Origin: Chlorops oryzae
Lineage: Eukaryota; Arthropoda; Insecta; Diptera; Chloropidae
Direction of reading: 5' to 3'
Assembly: GCA_020466095.1 (NCBI GenBank)
Contig: CM035806.1
Span: 18,454,724-18,518,723 of the forward strand
Length of the DNA stretch: 64,000 nucleotides
Shown: in pieces, positions 31,641-44,095 of the stretch
Layout: each line of letters opens with the position of its first letter
Numbering within the stretch: the first letter of the stretch is position 1
Notes under the pieces: generated by a model
Databases searched by the model: none
What the model was told of the DNA's origin: nothing
The model's input: the letters and a program-made list of their open reading frames with translations, nothing else
Program-made: the position numbers and the translations under genes

Positions 31641-33016
31641 AAAATCGAAATATTGAGACCCTAATTGCCTTGAAAGTCTCCAAAATATCTTGTATTACTT
31701 ATATAAATATTATGTAAGTGGTCTTTGGGTCAAATTTAAAAAATATTCAAACATGTACATACATACATACATGCCAATGTCCGGTATTGTGTGGTCAGGT
31801 TCCCCTCACTATAAAACCTTTGCTTATTTCAATTTGATTTGTTGATTTTTTTTCTCTTTTCATTTCTCTTTTTGTTTTCTGCTCATCGCTCATCGCTCAT
31901 CTTGGTGGAACTTGCTTAGAATCGTTCCTCCCGTCGCACTCCATTCCGTTCCGTTCTGTTCTGTTCCGTTCCGTTTCGTTCCGCATAAGCACATGCAAAA
32001 CGGCACGGTGTGGTGAGACAATGAGTGGAGGTGTGCGTAAGGGGGAAAGGGATAAGACGAAACGACGTTCAATTAAAAGTTTCAATTTCAAATTTCAAAA
32101 TTTCGTTATTAAATGCAAACAAGTTTTGTCGTGTCTGTGTCGCTAGTTTGGCTTAAACTTCTTCGTATACACGAAATTTATCCATTTTAAGTATGTATGT
32201 ATGTATGTACATATTTTGTGGATGACTTCCGTAGCGAGTAGAGATTCCGTATGGAGATTTATGCGTCAGCGTCGTCGGCTGGAGCCTGCGATTTTTGTTC
32301 GTCTTCAGTTTTTGGTTTTGTGTTTTTTTTTTGTTTTTTGTTTGTTTTTGTTGTTGTTGTTTTTAACTCATAACAGTTTTGTGGGACTCGTCGCATCAGA
32401 TCGCGATGGAAAGACAACAACAATCGCTTAATGTGTCGTGCAATAATAATTGCAACGATTAGGAGCTGTTTTCAGTTTTATTTTTTCATTATTATCTTAT
32501 TTATTGTTGTTGCTTTTCTTATTATTATTGTTGTTTTTGTTGCAGCTGTCAATGTTGTTGTTATTATTGCTGTTAACAACGATAAGACGAAGACTGCGTA
32601 AAGTTAGTTGGCAAACTTGATTTACTTTTTAAGAAAGTCGCGACTTTGAGGAGCAATATCCTTTCGAAAATGTCGGCAAAATGAATGGTTGAGTGAGGGA
32701 CGAGACGAGACGAGAAGCAAGAAATGTAGGAGAAAAGTAGAAGAATAAATGCGTAAGATAAAAAAAAAAACTTTTTTTTTTTTGTTATGCAAGAAATGGG
32801 AGGAAAAAGTGTTGAAAGCTCGATGTGAATAAGATTTCAAGCTATTTCGAGTGAATTTTTTATAAGATTTTTATATAACTACGAGCAGTTAATAATATAA
32901 CCATTTATGGAAATGACATTGAAATGTTAAAATGTTGAAATGTGTGGAAATATATATGTATGTACGAACAAAGAATCATACCATAAAATATCTTATAGAA
33001 AATAGCTATGTATATA
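31641..33016. other. No gene recognised
   Basis: Short repeats only: CATCGCT at 31884-31902, GTTCCGTTC(T/C) at 31945-31983, TATG at 32193-32212, GTT runs around 32340-32560, and an A/T run at 32758-32785. The open frames are not coding-like. Confidence 0.5.
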
Positions 33017-33270
33017 TCGCACACCCTCTTCTAAGGAGACACAACTCAAAATTTCTCATTTTTCAAAAAAACGCGTAAAACAAAATGCGTCTCAGTGTTA
33101 ATCAAAGCTAGAAGAAAGGCATTGGCGGGGTTTTTCGGCTTTTTTTAATAACAAAAACGGAATGGAATTTTTCGTGCAGGTAGAGAGAGTAACTATGTAT
33201 GATCAATTTCCATATGTTAACTCAAAATTAACGATTTTTGAGTTGTGTCACCTTAGAAGAGGGTGTGCGA
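33017..33270. mobile_element. 254 bp TA MITE with ~37 bp TIR
   Basis: Ends read TCGCACACCCTCTTCTAAGG on both strands and continue for about 37 bp with one mismatch through GACACAACTCAAAA. TA flanks both (33015-33016, 33271-33272). It is non-coding. Confidence 0.8.
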
Positions 33271-34690
33271 TATGTACTTATAAAAATTACTTATATAAAA
33301 CCAGAGTACGGACGACATATAAATGTAAGGTGTATAAACAAATAAACAAAAAATATAAAACAAATACAGTGAACGTTGGAAAATGTGGACTAATTTATTA
33401 AAAGCGATGGTACATGTACATGTTTTGGAATGTAAAGTTTAGTTATAAAAATTAATGAATGAAAAGAAAAAACAAAAATAAATAAATAAGTACATATATA
33501 AAAATTAATAATAAAAATATCTAAATAATAAAAATAAATAATAAATTATTAAAACAAATAAACAAAAAAAAAAAATGTGACAAATAAATAAAAAACAAAA
33601 ATAAGTAAAAAATTATTTTAAAAAAAATTAAAATAAATAAATAAAAATAAAATAAGAAATATAAAAAAAAATAAGTTGAAATTAATAAATAAAAAATTAT
33701 TAAATAAAAAAACATTAATAGTTAAAAATGAGTACTTCAATACAAATAACCTACAAATAAATAAATAAAAATAAAAGAAATAAAAATAAATATGAATTAT
33801 ATAAAAAAAAATATATATAAATAAAAAAACAAATATAATATAATAGTAAATAAATATAATACATATAATTAAATATGAAAATAAAAAAATAAAATACAAA
33901 TTACTAAAAATAAAATAAATATAAAAGAAATAGAAATATAAATAAATAAAATTTAATAAATAAAAAAAAAAAATAATTATGAAATGAAAAATATTAAATA
34001 ATTAATATAAATAAAAAATACAAATTAAATAATAAATATAAAATAAAATAAATAAATAAAAAAAATAAATAAATAAAATAAAATAAATAAATAAAAATTA
34101 AAATAAATATAAATAAGACAAAAGTAAAACAATGAATTTTAAAAATAAAAAACATTTTATACAAAAAAATGAAAATAAAAAAAATTAAAATTTTTAAACA
34201 CAAAAAAAAATTTTTTTTAAATAAAAAGAAAAAAATAAAAAAAATAATTTTTTTTTTAAGAAAAAAAATTAAATAATTAATTTAAAAATATTTATAAAAA
34301 TAAAGAAAGAAAACACATTCAAATATGTACTTATATAAAAAGACGAAAATGTATACTTATAAAAAAAATAAAAATATAATTATGTACCTATATTGTAACT
34401 AAATATGTAATACATATAATTAAATATGAAAATACATAATCAAAATATAAATAACTTGACTAAAAAAAAAAAATTAAAAGAAATAGGAAATATAAATAAA
34501 TATAATGTACATATACATAAAAAGAAATAGTTATGAATGAAAAGATTTAAAGTAGATTAATATAAATGGAAAAAAATATCAAAATTAAATTAATAAGATA
34601 TGAAAAAAAAACTAAACTAAAACAACAACAAATTAAAGAGATTGCAAAATGATACAAAAACAAAAACTAAATAAATAAAAAAATACATTT
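33271..34690 (+). repeat. A-rich (AAAT)n/(AAATA)n low-complexity block
   Basis: From about 33470, over 1.2 kb of AAAT, AATA and A runs with very little C or G. Apparent Phe/Ile/Tyr/Leu-rich minus-strand frames come from the repeat. 33271-33469 is ordinary AT-rich DNA. Confidence 0.85.
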
Positions 34691-35915
34691 ATACATATAC
34701 ACAATATATGCTCGTACAGAAAACAGAAATATACAATATATACATGCATGTATATATGTATGTATTTACAACTTTCAAACTATGTTCAAAAATATACACA
34801 TACATACATACAATGTGAACATAATTTGTTTGCTGATCAATAATGGATTTTATTACGCAATGAAAATTTTCTAATGCCCTCGTAAAAAATTTTTCGGCTA
34901 TCCGAGTTGTTTTCACTGTGTTACATACCTTTCAGTTATAGATATGTACATCGCTGGCACATTAATTTTTTTTGGCTTTAGGCATCATCACGTGCTTCAA
35001 GATAATTTCCACTTTCCTTCAGTTTTGTTTATTTTCGCTTAATGCCGACTTAATCGCTTTTCGTACAAATGCCGAGAGCCCTGCTGGGGAGCTACTAAAA
35101 GTGTTTTCCACAGTCTCAAATTTCTTCTTGTTCTTCTTACTCGTCTTCTCTTTTTTTTTTTTTTTTTTTTACTACTTTCAAAGCAACGTTCCACATTTTC
35201 AGTTCTGTGCTGGAGGTAGCCTCCCCGGCTCTTTCCATTGTTGCTGATGGTACCTGAGACGACTTTTATTCTGTCTAATGGCATTTTCCTTTTATTCTCC
35301 TCTTCTTTTTTTTTTTTTGTTGCCTTGTTTTTGTTGATCAACAACGTCATCGGCGGCTTTGTTTAACTTCTTTCCGTGTTGTCGTTCATTCATTTTTAGC
35401 GCCTTTATTCTTCATTATTCCAGCGTGATGTTTTGTTTTTTTTGTTTTTACTTATTTTTTCTTTCTTTTTTTTTTTTTGTTTTAGTTAGTCTCCTTTTTG
35501 GTTTTTGTACTTCAGTGAATTAAAGCTTTTTCGCTCATTCAAGGACGATGAATGCGAAATTTTATTTTATTCAGTCGCAGAATGAAATTCTCTTCAATGA
35601 TCATATTATTTAGTATTAAACACAAGTGCTCAATTCAACGAAAAAGACTTTTGATAAGGAATTAAGAAAAAAAAAAAAATAAAAATAAAATCGCTATTAT
35701 TCATTCATTTGTTCATTGATCCATGCAGTCTTTAATTCGCTCAATCAACTGCTGGAAAAGCCTCGATTCTTATCATTCCGTTTGTGATTCTCTTTAAAGT
35801 TTGATTCCTTAACCTTATTTTTGCGGTCAATTGTTGTTAATGCGATTTACTTAAGCTATTTACATGTAACTGCCTGTCTGTGTATCTTCTTTGTATACAC
35901 AGACATCCATACATA
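34691..35915. other. No gene; microsatellites and homopolymers
   Basis: TACATA/TATGTA words occur at 34735-34810, long T runs at 35150-35170, 35307-35320 and 35466-35480, and an A run at 35669-35681. No exon or paired element ends are recognised. Confidence 0.55.
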
Positions 35916-36296
35916 CCCTGCAGGAAGCCTGTCGCCACATGGCCCCATGTCTATACTGACGTTAATATAGACAAGAGAACTAGTTCCAACGTCAACAGTA
36001 TTTATAGGCGGTGTGATTAGAGAAACTGTACTGTCAAGAGGTATAGTTCATCTTTATTGACCATGTCAACAACGTGTCTCCTTATAAAGCGAAAGAGTAC
36101 TACTTTGGTCTACATAATAGTACCGAAGTCAATAGTTCGTCTCAATAGTTTTTCGGTCTACTGTTGACATTCAATGACAACTCAATGTTAAATGTCAATA
36201 ACGCAAAGCATTGCGACGGGTATAACTTGTCAGTAGTACTGTTGACGCAGTCAGTAGAGAAAGAGTATAGATTCACTATTGACATTTCCTGCAGGG
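35916..36296. mobile_element. 381 bp CCCTGCAG-ended MITE, TA duplication
   Basis: Inverted ends CCCTGCAGGAA are flanked by TA (35914-35915, 36297-36298). The internal module CAATGACAACTCAATGTTAA lies at 36172-36191 and AGTAGTACTGTTGACGC further right. The same ends and module are found in 53828-54987. Non-coding. Confidence 0.85.
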
Positions 36297-36298
36297 TA

Positions 36299-37654
36299 CA
36301 TACATGCATGCATGCATGCATATATATTTTTATGCGTTTGTTTCGTACATGCCTACTTGTTGTTTTTGTTGTCTAAATTTTCTAAAATAACATACAAAGA
36401 TCTTGACTATTTGCACTTAACTCAGCTGAGAATCCATTCAAGCGTTCAAACAAGCGATGGCACGACGACTGCTATTTACAACAATTGAGCGCCACAGAGC
36501 AATAAACCGCACCGCACCGCACCGTACCGCACCATACCGCACCATACCGCATCGAAACGCACAACATGGCCGCACTTCGATATTCTCTGCTATTCTTTGC
36601 TCTTTTCCACATTCTTCTTGACAACACAAAATTCTACTCCATTCCATTTTGCGTGAAGTTGAATAAACAAAATCATAAATAGCGATTCCAACCAACCAAC
36701 GAAATTCATTCCATGCAGTGTCAAGATGAATCTTTAAGCTGCAGTCTTCTCTTTCCTATTTTATTTATTTATTATTATTAGCTCTTTTTATTTATTTATT
36801 TATTTATTTATTTTTTTTTTTTTGTTATGTCTGCCTGTGTTCCACTTGTTTTCAGGCTCTCGATGATTTTGTATTCGGCGTGAAGTGTTTTTTTTTTTTT
36901 TTTTTCACAGTAAATCCTCATGTTCGAGAATGTTTGCTTTCCACGATTATGTGGAAAGCCTAGAGACTTCGAGGAGCTTGAAGCTTGTTTTGAGGATCAT
37001 TAAGGCATTATTCCGTTCATAGCTAATCGTTGCAGAAACAACATTTGAATGTCAAAATATCAAAGCCCGAAAAAGAAAACAAATAGGTACTCAAAATATT
37101 CTCCAGATACGATGGTGGCGGCTCCTCTGTAATTTTCATTTAGCATATCGGTCCACTGCTGGCTGAGTATTTATCTGTAGATCTCGTGTGCACTTTCAAA
37201 CCTGTTCGATCTCATCAAGTACTCTTTCAAACCAATGGCTTTGTTTTTGGAACGCAAAAAAATTGTTCAAATAAAATAAATAAATAAAAAAATAAATAAA
37301 AAAATAAATAAAACAATAAATAAAAAATAAGTAAAAATATAAATAAAAAAATAATTTAAAAAAAATATTAAAAAAAATAAAAAATAAAAAAACAGAAACG
37401 AATTGAATCATTTCGATGCCCTCTGTATCTGACAATATTTTCCCTTATCTCTTCGCGGTAAATGGCATTTGTTTTCCTGCGGTGAATCGATTAAGATGGC
37501 ATTTTATATTTTTAAAATTTTTGTCACAATTTTCTACTTATTTTTTTGTTTTTACTTTTATTTTCATTTTTATTTTTTTTTTTATTTCCATTTTCAATTC
37601 TATTTTTGTCATTTCTTTTTTAATGCAAAATAAGTATTTTCGTTTTGCTTGCGT
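36299..37654. other. No gene; small tandem repeats
   Basis: ATGC words at 36301-36320, (CCGCA)/(CCATA) repeat at 36507-36552, TTTA runs at 36763-36825, T run at 36885-36905, and (AAAT)n at 37265-37395. No coding. Confidence 0.6.
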
Positions 37655-38365
37655 TCGCCTTTCTATACCAATCGTAAGCACGGCAGGTATATTAGTTTTA
37701 TGCGGATTTTGTAACAGCTAGAACTAAGCTCCGTAGATATACAGCCCCGATTCTGAATATTCCCGTGGAATTTACTTTTCTTGAGAGTAAACTTCTTCTT
37801 CTTTTTTTTTTTTTTAATATTTGATAGAATAAAATTTGGTGGGGGATGGATATTCGACCCATACCCATAATTTTTCTTACCCTATCTATTTAAAAAAGGA
37901 GAATTTCCAGTCTCGAGAAAAGTAAATTCGTTTCCCGAGAATATTCAGAATCGGGCTGATAGACAAATATCAGGATCGAAAATTGAATCGATCAAGGCAT
38001 GTCCGTCTGACTGTCCGTCCGTGGTTGGATCTTCTTCCAAACGACTGGACTCTTCACGCCAAAAATTGCCGCATGGGTATTTTGAGCCCCGAGAACAATG
38101 AAAATGGGCGCAATCCGACCACTGCCACGCCCAAAAATGAATAATTTTCATAAATTCCAAAGTAAAAAGCGCAGAAGCTTCAAATAGGAAACATCGGTTG
38201 ACCAAGAGAAATGGAAAAATTGATGTGTTCCGCCCAATATCACGCCTATAAATTGAGATTTTGTATAACTTCCATACGGAAGACAGAACATAGTGCGTTG
38301 ATATTCACGGGAGGTTGAGTATATCAAGGTCGGGCTTGACCGACTTTTGCTTTCTACTTGTTTTT
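37655..38365 (+). mobile_element. Helentron/mini-me-like element, sister of 15572
   Basis: It shares TTGTAACAGCTA, GCTCCGTAGATATA, the core CATGTCCGTCTG with (GTCC)n, GCAGAAGCTTCAAAT and the 3' hairpin GTCGGGCTTGACCGAC followed by TTTTGCTTTC with 15572-17696. It has only about two of the ~127 bp units and carries a 217 bp MITE at 37742. Confidence 0.65.
37742..37958. mobile_element. 217 bp MITE, TIR CAGCCCCGATTCTGAATATT
   Basis: The left end CAGCCCCGATTCTGAATATT and reversed right end CAGCCCGATTCTGAATATTC share about 45 bp through AATTTACTTTTCT. ATA flanks both sides (37739-37741, 37959-37961). At 15638-15643 the sister element runs on without interruption. A 3 bp duplication suggests Harbinger-like, but ATA is not the usual TWA form. 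Confidence 0.75.
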
Positions 38366-38639
38366 TTTTTTTTTGCTTTTGCGTTTTGTTGTTTTTACGT
38401 CATTCTCTTTTTGCTTAAAATTTTTTTTTTGTTTCATAATCTTGAACGTGTGAACGTTTTTTTCGTTCGCAAAATTTGCAAGAACCGGTTAAACGGGTAT
38501 TTTTGTAGCATGAAAATTAGTTACAAGTTACTCTCAGAATTTGAAACGGATTGTATTTCGTACGAGGAGAAATTCAGTTACAGGTTACTTAGTAATTTAC
38601 ATTTTAACCAAAAGCGACTTCAAAACTTGAGGTATTCTT

Positions 38640-38898
38640 CATGTATTTTCATTTTACTGCTCGCTTTAACTTAGAGGTATTTTCTTTTTCTCATTTTCTT
38701 GCTCGCCTTTTCTTTCTTTCTCATTCCTCTTTAGCATCCTCTCCTCTTTCTCTTCTCTCTCTCCTTCTCTTCTCTTCTCTTCTCTTCTCTCTCTTCTCTT
38801 CTCTTCTCTTCTCTTCTCTTCTCTTCTCTTCTCTTCTCTTCTCTTCTCTTCTCTTCTCTTCTCTTCTCTTCTCTCTTCTCTTCTTCTCTCTCTTCTCT

Positions 38899-38945
<47 letters not shown>

Positions 38946-39262
38946 CTTCTCCTCTCCTCTCTCTCTCCTCTCCTCTCCTCTCCTCTCCTCTCCTCTCCTC
39001 TCCTCTCCTCTCCTCTCCTCTCTCTCCTCTCCTCTCCTCTCCTCTCCTCTCCTCTCCTCTCCTCTCCTCTCCTCTCCTCTCCTCTCCTCTCCTCTCCTCC
39101 CTCTCCTCCCTCTCCTCCCTCTCCTCCCTCTCCTCACCTCTCCTCTCCATTCCACTCCTCTCCACTCCTCTCCTCTCCACTCCTCTCCACTCCACTCCTA
39201 CTCCACTCCACTCCACTCCTCTCCACTCCTCTCCACTCCTATCCACTCCTCTCCTCTTCTCT
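38640..39262 (+). repeat. Polypyrimidine tract, (CTCTT)n then (CTCTC)n
   Basis: About 560 bp of pure pyrimidine from 38700, first (TCTCT) pentamers with T-rich phase, then (CCTCT) pentamers, ending in TCCACTCC variants. The Ser/Leu/Phe and Arg/Glu frames over 200 codons long are repeat artefacts. Confidence 0.95.
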
Positions 39263-39940
39263 CCTGTCGGTTTAAAGTGCCCCCTCCTTGAGAACAAATG
39301 CAATTCATTCGATTGCCGCCTGTCGACATATCGGTTTCGTATTTTATTGATTGAAAGTGTTGATAAGCATTGAGGAGAGCCCATTTGACTTGTGATTAAT
39401 TTGCCTCTACTATTAGCTAATATTTAATTCAGCGCTTTCAACCGCAAATCAATTCAGCTCTGATGTCATCTGGATTAAGCGTCGCAAGTTGTGAATCATT
39501 GTTTAAATTATGTAAATGACATACAAACGATTTCATATCGATATTAAGTTGACACAAAATTATTTCGACTACAGTGAAACCTCGCAGCTATAATTTTTAT
39601 TTTATATAAAAAAATTTTTTTTTTTTGAAAATTTCTTTAATTCAAGCTCTCTCGGTAGCTTATTAACAGCTATGCCCGCGGAGCAGTGATGCTATTTTAT
39701 TGCATTTTCCAACAATCGGCAGCAAACGAGCAAGACCTACATAAGTATGTCGGACGAAGCAAAAATAGTAAACGAAAAATGGTGAAAAGCTACACGATAA
39801 AAAACTTAAATAACAAATTTCGATACTTTTTCTTCCTTTTAAAGTTTAAAACATCGCTAACAGAAATAGAATTTGACGAACTCATTGTCTTCAAAAAGCC
39901 TTTATTTCGAAATTTTATAACAATTCGATTTCAGATTTTG
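39263..39940. other. No gene recognised
   Basis: Unique DNA. CAGTGAAACCTCGCAGC at 39573 resembles a pogo-type end but no partner is found. Confidence 0.45.
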
Positions 39941-39980
<40 letters not shown>

Positions 39981-40012
39981 TCTACTCTCTCTCTCTCTCT
40001 CCTCTCTCTCCT

Positions 40013-40102
<90 letters not shown>
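39941..40102 (+). repeat. (CT)n microsatellite
   Basis: Near-pure CT dinucleotide repeat of about 160 bp with a few TCC/ATC interruptions. Confidence 0.95.
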
Positions 40103-40106
<4 letters not shown>

Positions 40107-40430
40107 CTTCTTGCTTGTTTGCTTCGTTTTAATTAATACGCGAAAAATTTTGTTCAGTGCAACGCGCACACACACATTCACATGATTTCAATGTACCCAG
40201 TAGCGAAAGCGAGTACTTCAAGAGTAATCTTAGAGTAGTGCCAAAAGGAGTACAAGTACTCCCTTCTAATTTGCTTTTGCATGTGATGAACTATCATTTT
40301 TAACATTATGCTGGCATTGGAAAACAACTACTCGCCATTGAGGTACAAAAGCGAGTACTTCAAGAGTACTCCCAAAGGGAGTATTTTCGCTTTTTATGAA
40401 AAAAAGTTTTTTAAAAATTATTTTGTTATA

Positions 40431-41155
40431 CAGGGTGTTCCATACTCAATGGAACAAAAAAAAAAAGGGGGTGATAGGGGGGTCCAGACGGACCAAAAAT
40501 CGTATGGCAGGGGGGGGGGGTCGCAAATACACCCCTGAGGAGTTACATGCAAAAAACAATATTTTGGTTTTTTCACTGGTGCTCCTCACTTACAGGCCGT
40601 AAATTCAAAATCACATATGATATGAAAAGCTTGAAGGTTTTCCGTTAACACTGCATACTACGATTTTAAATGATTTAACTCCGTTCTCTCTGGTACTACC
40701 ATCTAAGTCTAAAATAGTGTAATTTCGGCTTTTAAAGTGATTTAATTCAAAAGAAATACGATCGTGCCTCTTTTTTTTTACTCTTTTCGAAAACTTTGAG
40801 TTTTTCTCTTCAATTTGATACCATGGTTGCTAAAAAAAAAAGTTTCACAATCAATGCAATTGAAAATAAAATTTTGTATTTTTGACTCCCAGAAAAGTTA
40901 TTTTAATCAAATTTATTGAGCACACTTTTAGCCAGCATGAGAAAAAGAAAAATCTAAGAAATTTAAAAATTTCTGAATAGTGTTTTAGTTTTATATATCC
41001 GCCTAAAAATATGCTCACCAATTTAGTCGAATTATTTCCGCGCCTCTAGCTCCTTACGAGTGCAAGATGAACCCCCCTTTCCATACAATTTTTTGCTTGT
41101 ATGGGTTCCCCCTATCACCTCCTTTTTTTTGATCCATTGAGTATAGAACACCCTG
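40431..41155. mobile_element. 725 bp TA MITE, TIR CAGGGTGTTCYATACTC
   Basis: Ends CAGGGTGTTCCATACTCAA and (reversed) CAGGGTGTTCTATACTCAA share about 48 bp well and about 110 bp loosely. TA flanks both (40429-40430, 41156-41157). This fits a Tc1/mariner-type MITE. No transposase. Confidence 0.85.
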
Positions 41156-41391
41156 TATATACTTATTTTTTTCCCCTTTATTTAAAAACTTTTGATTTTC
41201 TTACTTCTTTTTTTTTTATCGAATTTATCACCACAAAAATCTTTCAATTAAAAAAAATATATTTAAAAAAAATAAAAATATAAGAAAAATAAGTACTTAC
41301 AAATTTAGGAAAAAATTTTTTTGTTTCAAAGTTAACTATTTAAAAAATAAATGAAAATATGAACATAAAAAACCTTGAAGAAAAAAATTCT

Positions 41392-41466
41392 TCTCACCCG
41401 AGCCATCGGATCGAACCGCGACCCACGCGGTTGCTGAGCGAGAGTCTGTCTTACGCAGCAAGCGTT
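41392..41466 (-). mobile_element. tRNA-derived SINE head, minus strand
   Basis: Read on the minus strand: CTCGCTCAGCAACCGCG, then the B box CGCGGTTCGATCCGATG, then GGGTGAGAAG. The A-box half is degraded. Confidence 0.5.
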
Positions 41467-41931
41467 CATTAATGAACGAACTCATCCAACTTCGAACTCA
41501 AAGGGAGTAGACTTTAGTGTATTCGCCTTTCATATGTGAATCAGTTTTATTGTGAGTACTCCCATACGGAGTATTTCAAGAGAACACGCTTTTGAGTTAA
41601 TTACTCGCATTTACGCTGCTGGGTAGTATTGGGCTTAGCTGGATATTGGTAAAAGAACGGACGAAGCATGAACCCAAACTCCTCAACGCCAACCCACCAT
41701 CGCTTGACATTGTCAGCTAAGAGAGTCCGATATTTTAAATTCTGCAAAACCTCTCTTGAATGTCAAAGTATAGATAATCTTGTTGAATCTTGTTTTCCTT
41801 TAGAAATTCAGTGGACCCCCGGCTACTCGGACTAATTGAATTTGTCGGATTATAGAGGAGAGTATCTACTGCCACAAAGACCCCCTATAGCTTAGATTTC
41901 TTTACAAAACAGTGCCTTGCAATCCGGTCGC

Positions 41932-42010
41932 CGTTCCGTGGCGTAGTTGGCTGAGATGCCAACTTACGATGCGAGAGGCTCTGGGTTCAACTCCCAGCTC
42001 GCGCGTGGAT
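41932..42010 (+). mobile_element. tRNA-derived SINE head with clear A and B boxes
   Basis: A box GTGGCGTAGTTGGCTGAG and B box TCTGGGTTCAACTCCCAG, the latter with a paired T-arm stem, at tRNA-like spacing. The acceptor halves do not pair, so a functional tRNA is unlikely. Confidence 0.6.
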
Positions 42011-43164
42011 GTTGTTAGTTGTTAAGCATGCTTATAAAGCTTCAATTTTATTCTTCTGTTCTCTCGATTGCGACGCTGATATTTTGTCACAATGAAAGGG
42101 TTTCACTGTTCAATTTTCTTATTTCTTTGTCATTTCCTTAGAAGGTAAGTAAAACAAAACTAAAATGAAAATTGTATAAATTAGTGTAGAGGGAGTTTTT
42201 GAAGGCAAAGAATATTGTCTCATGTTTTATGTTTGTTTGTTTATTTTTCGTAATTGCTTGAATTATTTTATCCTTTTATATTTATTATGGGAGATAACAA
42301 AACAGAAAGCGAAAAAGCAAAAGCAAAAAGCAAAAAGCAAAAAGAAACAAAGCGGACAAAAAAGAACTAAACCAAATGAAAAGAAGAAACTTTTTAAAAC
42401 TAATTTCAACATGTAAAGTGTGTGTACGCATGCACGCTCATGTCAGACAATCAACTACATATTTTGATGGAATGAAACTTTAACACAGTCTCCAGGCAAT
42501 TTGTGTTGCAAAAGCTCAGAATTTATATCCTCTTCTTTTATTTATTCATTTATTTTGTAAGTATATTTTTTTGCACTTTTATTTTTCCATAAAAATCCTG
42601 TAAACAAAACTGTCACTTGACAGACGTCGGAGAAGTTCAACGCACCTCAATGCTCCAAATACTTTTCCGTATTATTCAAACTGCTTCTGTGTGTGCATGT
42701 GTGTCTGTGTCTGTGCCAGTGTGTGTGCGCTTATGTGTGTGGATCTGTGTGCTTTGGTGTATGTGTGTGTGTGTGTGTGTGTGTGAACGCTGGAGCGGCT
42801 TCAAAGTTGAAAAGATCAAATGTGGAAATCGACTTTTGCAAAGTGTGTTAAAAAGTTGGGCGTAAACTTTAAGTGAAACAAAAAAGAATTTCATTTCATT
42901 TTTATATACTTCAGGTATCCATTTTCAAACAAAACATTATTTCAAGCAATTTCCGTATTTTATTGCATTCAATTGAACACAAAATTGAAAGTGACACTGA
43001 AAAGTAGGAACTTTCGAACCAATTAAGTTTTGTTGACCTTAAAATTAAACTAGGGATGTGCTGTTCAAAGTTTTATCGATATTTTTCGTGGCGCTGTGTT
43101 ATTTTTGTTTTTTATTCCTTTGGTCAATCGATTGCAACGCCCGAACCAATGGAGTTTGACCAAT
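42011..43164. other. No gene; (TG)n and A-rich zones
   Basis: A/G-rich DNA lies at 42300-42385 and a (TG)n-rich stretch at 42688-42785. Open frames are repeat-driven. Confidence 0.55.
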
Positions 43165-44095
43165 CTCTCTGTTTCTGTTTTTTTTTCTCCCTCTCTCTTC
43201 TTCTCCCTTTCTTCCTCTCTCTGTTTTTCTATCTCTTTTACTCTTTTTTGCTATCTCTTTTACTCTTTTTTGCTATCTCTTTTACTCTTTTTTGCTATCT
43301 CTTTTCTCTCTTTTATATTTTTTTCTCTCTATTTTATTTTTTTTCTCTCTCACTTTATTTGTTTTTTCTCTCCTTATTTCTCTCTTTCTCCTTATTTTTC
43401 TCTTTCTCCTTATTTTTCTCTTTCTCCTTATTTTTCTCTTTCTCCTTATTTTTCTCTTTCTCCTTATTTTTCTCTTTCTCCTTATTTTTCTCTTTCTCCT
43501 TATTTTTCTCTTTCTCCTTATTTTTCTCTTTCTCCTTATTTTTCTCTTTCTCCTTATTTTTCTCTTTCTCCTTATTTTTCTCTTTCTCCTTATTTTTCTC
43601 TTTCTCCTTTCTCTTTCTTTCTCCTTTCTCCTCTTTCTCCTTCTCTCTCTTGCTCTTTCTCCTTCTCTCTCTTGCTCTTTCTCCTTCTCTCTCTTGTTCT
43701 TTCTCCTTCTCTCTTGTTTTTCTCCTTCTCTCTTGCTCTTTCTCCTTCTATCTCTCTTTCTCTCTCTCTCTCTTGTTCTTTCTCCTTCTCTCTCTCTCTT
43801 GTTCTTTCTCCTTCTATCTCTCTCTCTCTCTTTTCTTCTCTCTCTCTTATCTCTCTCTCTCTCTTTCTTTCTCCTTCTATCTCTCTCTCTTTTCTTTCTC
43901 CTCTCTCTCTTCTTCTTTCTCTCTTCTATCTTCTCTCTCTCTCTTCTCTCTTTCTCTCTCTCTTCTCTCTTTCTCTCTTTCTCTCTTTCTCTCTCTTCTC
44001 TCTCTTCTCTCTCTCTCTCTCTCTTCTCTCTTCTCTCTTCTCTCTTCTTCTCTCTCTCTTCTCTCTCTCTACTTTCCTCTCCTCTTTCCATTCTT
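43165..44095 (+). repeat. Polypyrimidine block with 18 bp minisatellite
   Basis: Over 900 bp, nearly all C/T with scattered A. At 43373-43610 the 18 bp unit CCTTATTTTTCTCTTTCT repeats about 13 times with almost no variation. The rest is CTCTTT/CTCTCT mixture. Open frames longer than 280 codons in both orientations reflect the absence of stop triplets in this composition. Confidence 0.95.

Larger units (their letters stand above)
40196..41623. mobile_element. CCCAGYAGCG-ended MITE with nested MITE and SINE head
   Basis: Ends CCCAGTAGCG and (reversed) CCCAGCAGCG are flanked by TA (40194-40195, 41624-41625). GAGTAC/GTACTC words recur near both ends. The module is on the minus strand at 40300-40319 (CAATGCCAGCATAATGTTAA). 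A 725 bp element is inserted at 40431 and a SINE head lies at 41392. Confidence 0.8.

Noticed and set aside
38641..39384. Open frames of over 200 codons on both strands
   Set aside because: (CTCTT)n/(CTCTC)n pentamers lack stop triplets. The peptides are pure repeats.
41815..41870. Pogo-like end CAGTGGACCCCCGGCTACTC
   Set aside because: No matching inverted end was found within several kb, so it is at most a solo fragment.
43373..43610. CRISPR-like regular repeat
   Set aside because: Units are contiguous 18 bp tandem repeats without spacers, and the DNA is animal nuclear DNA.
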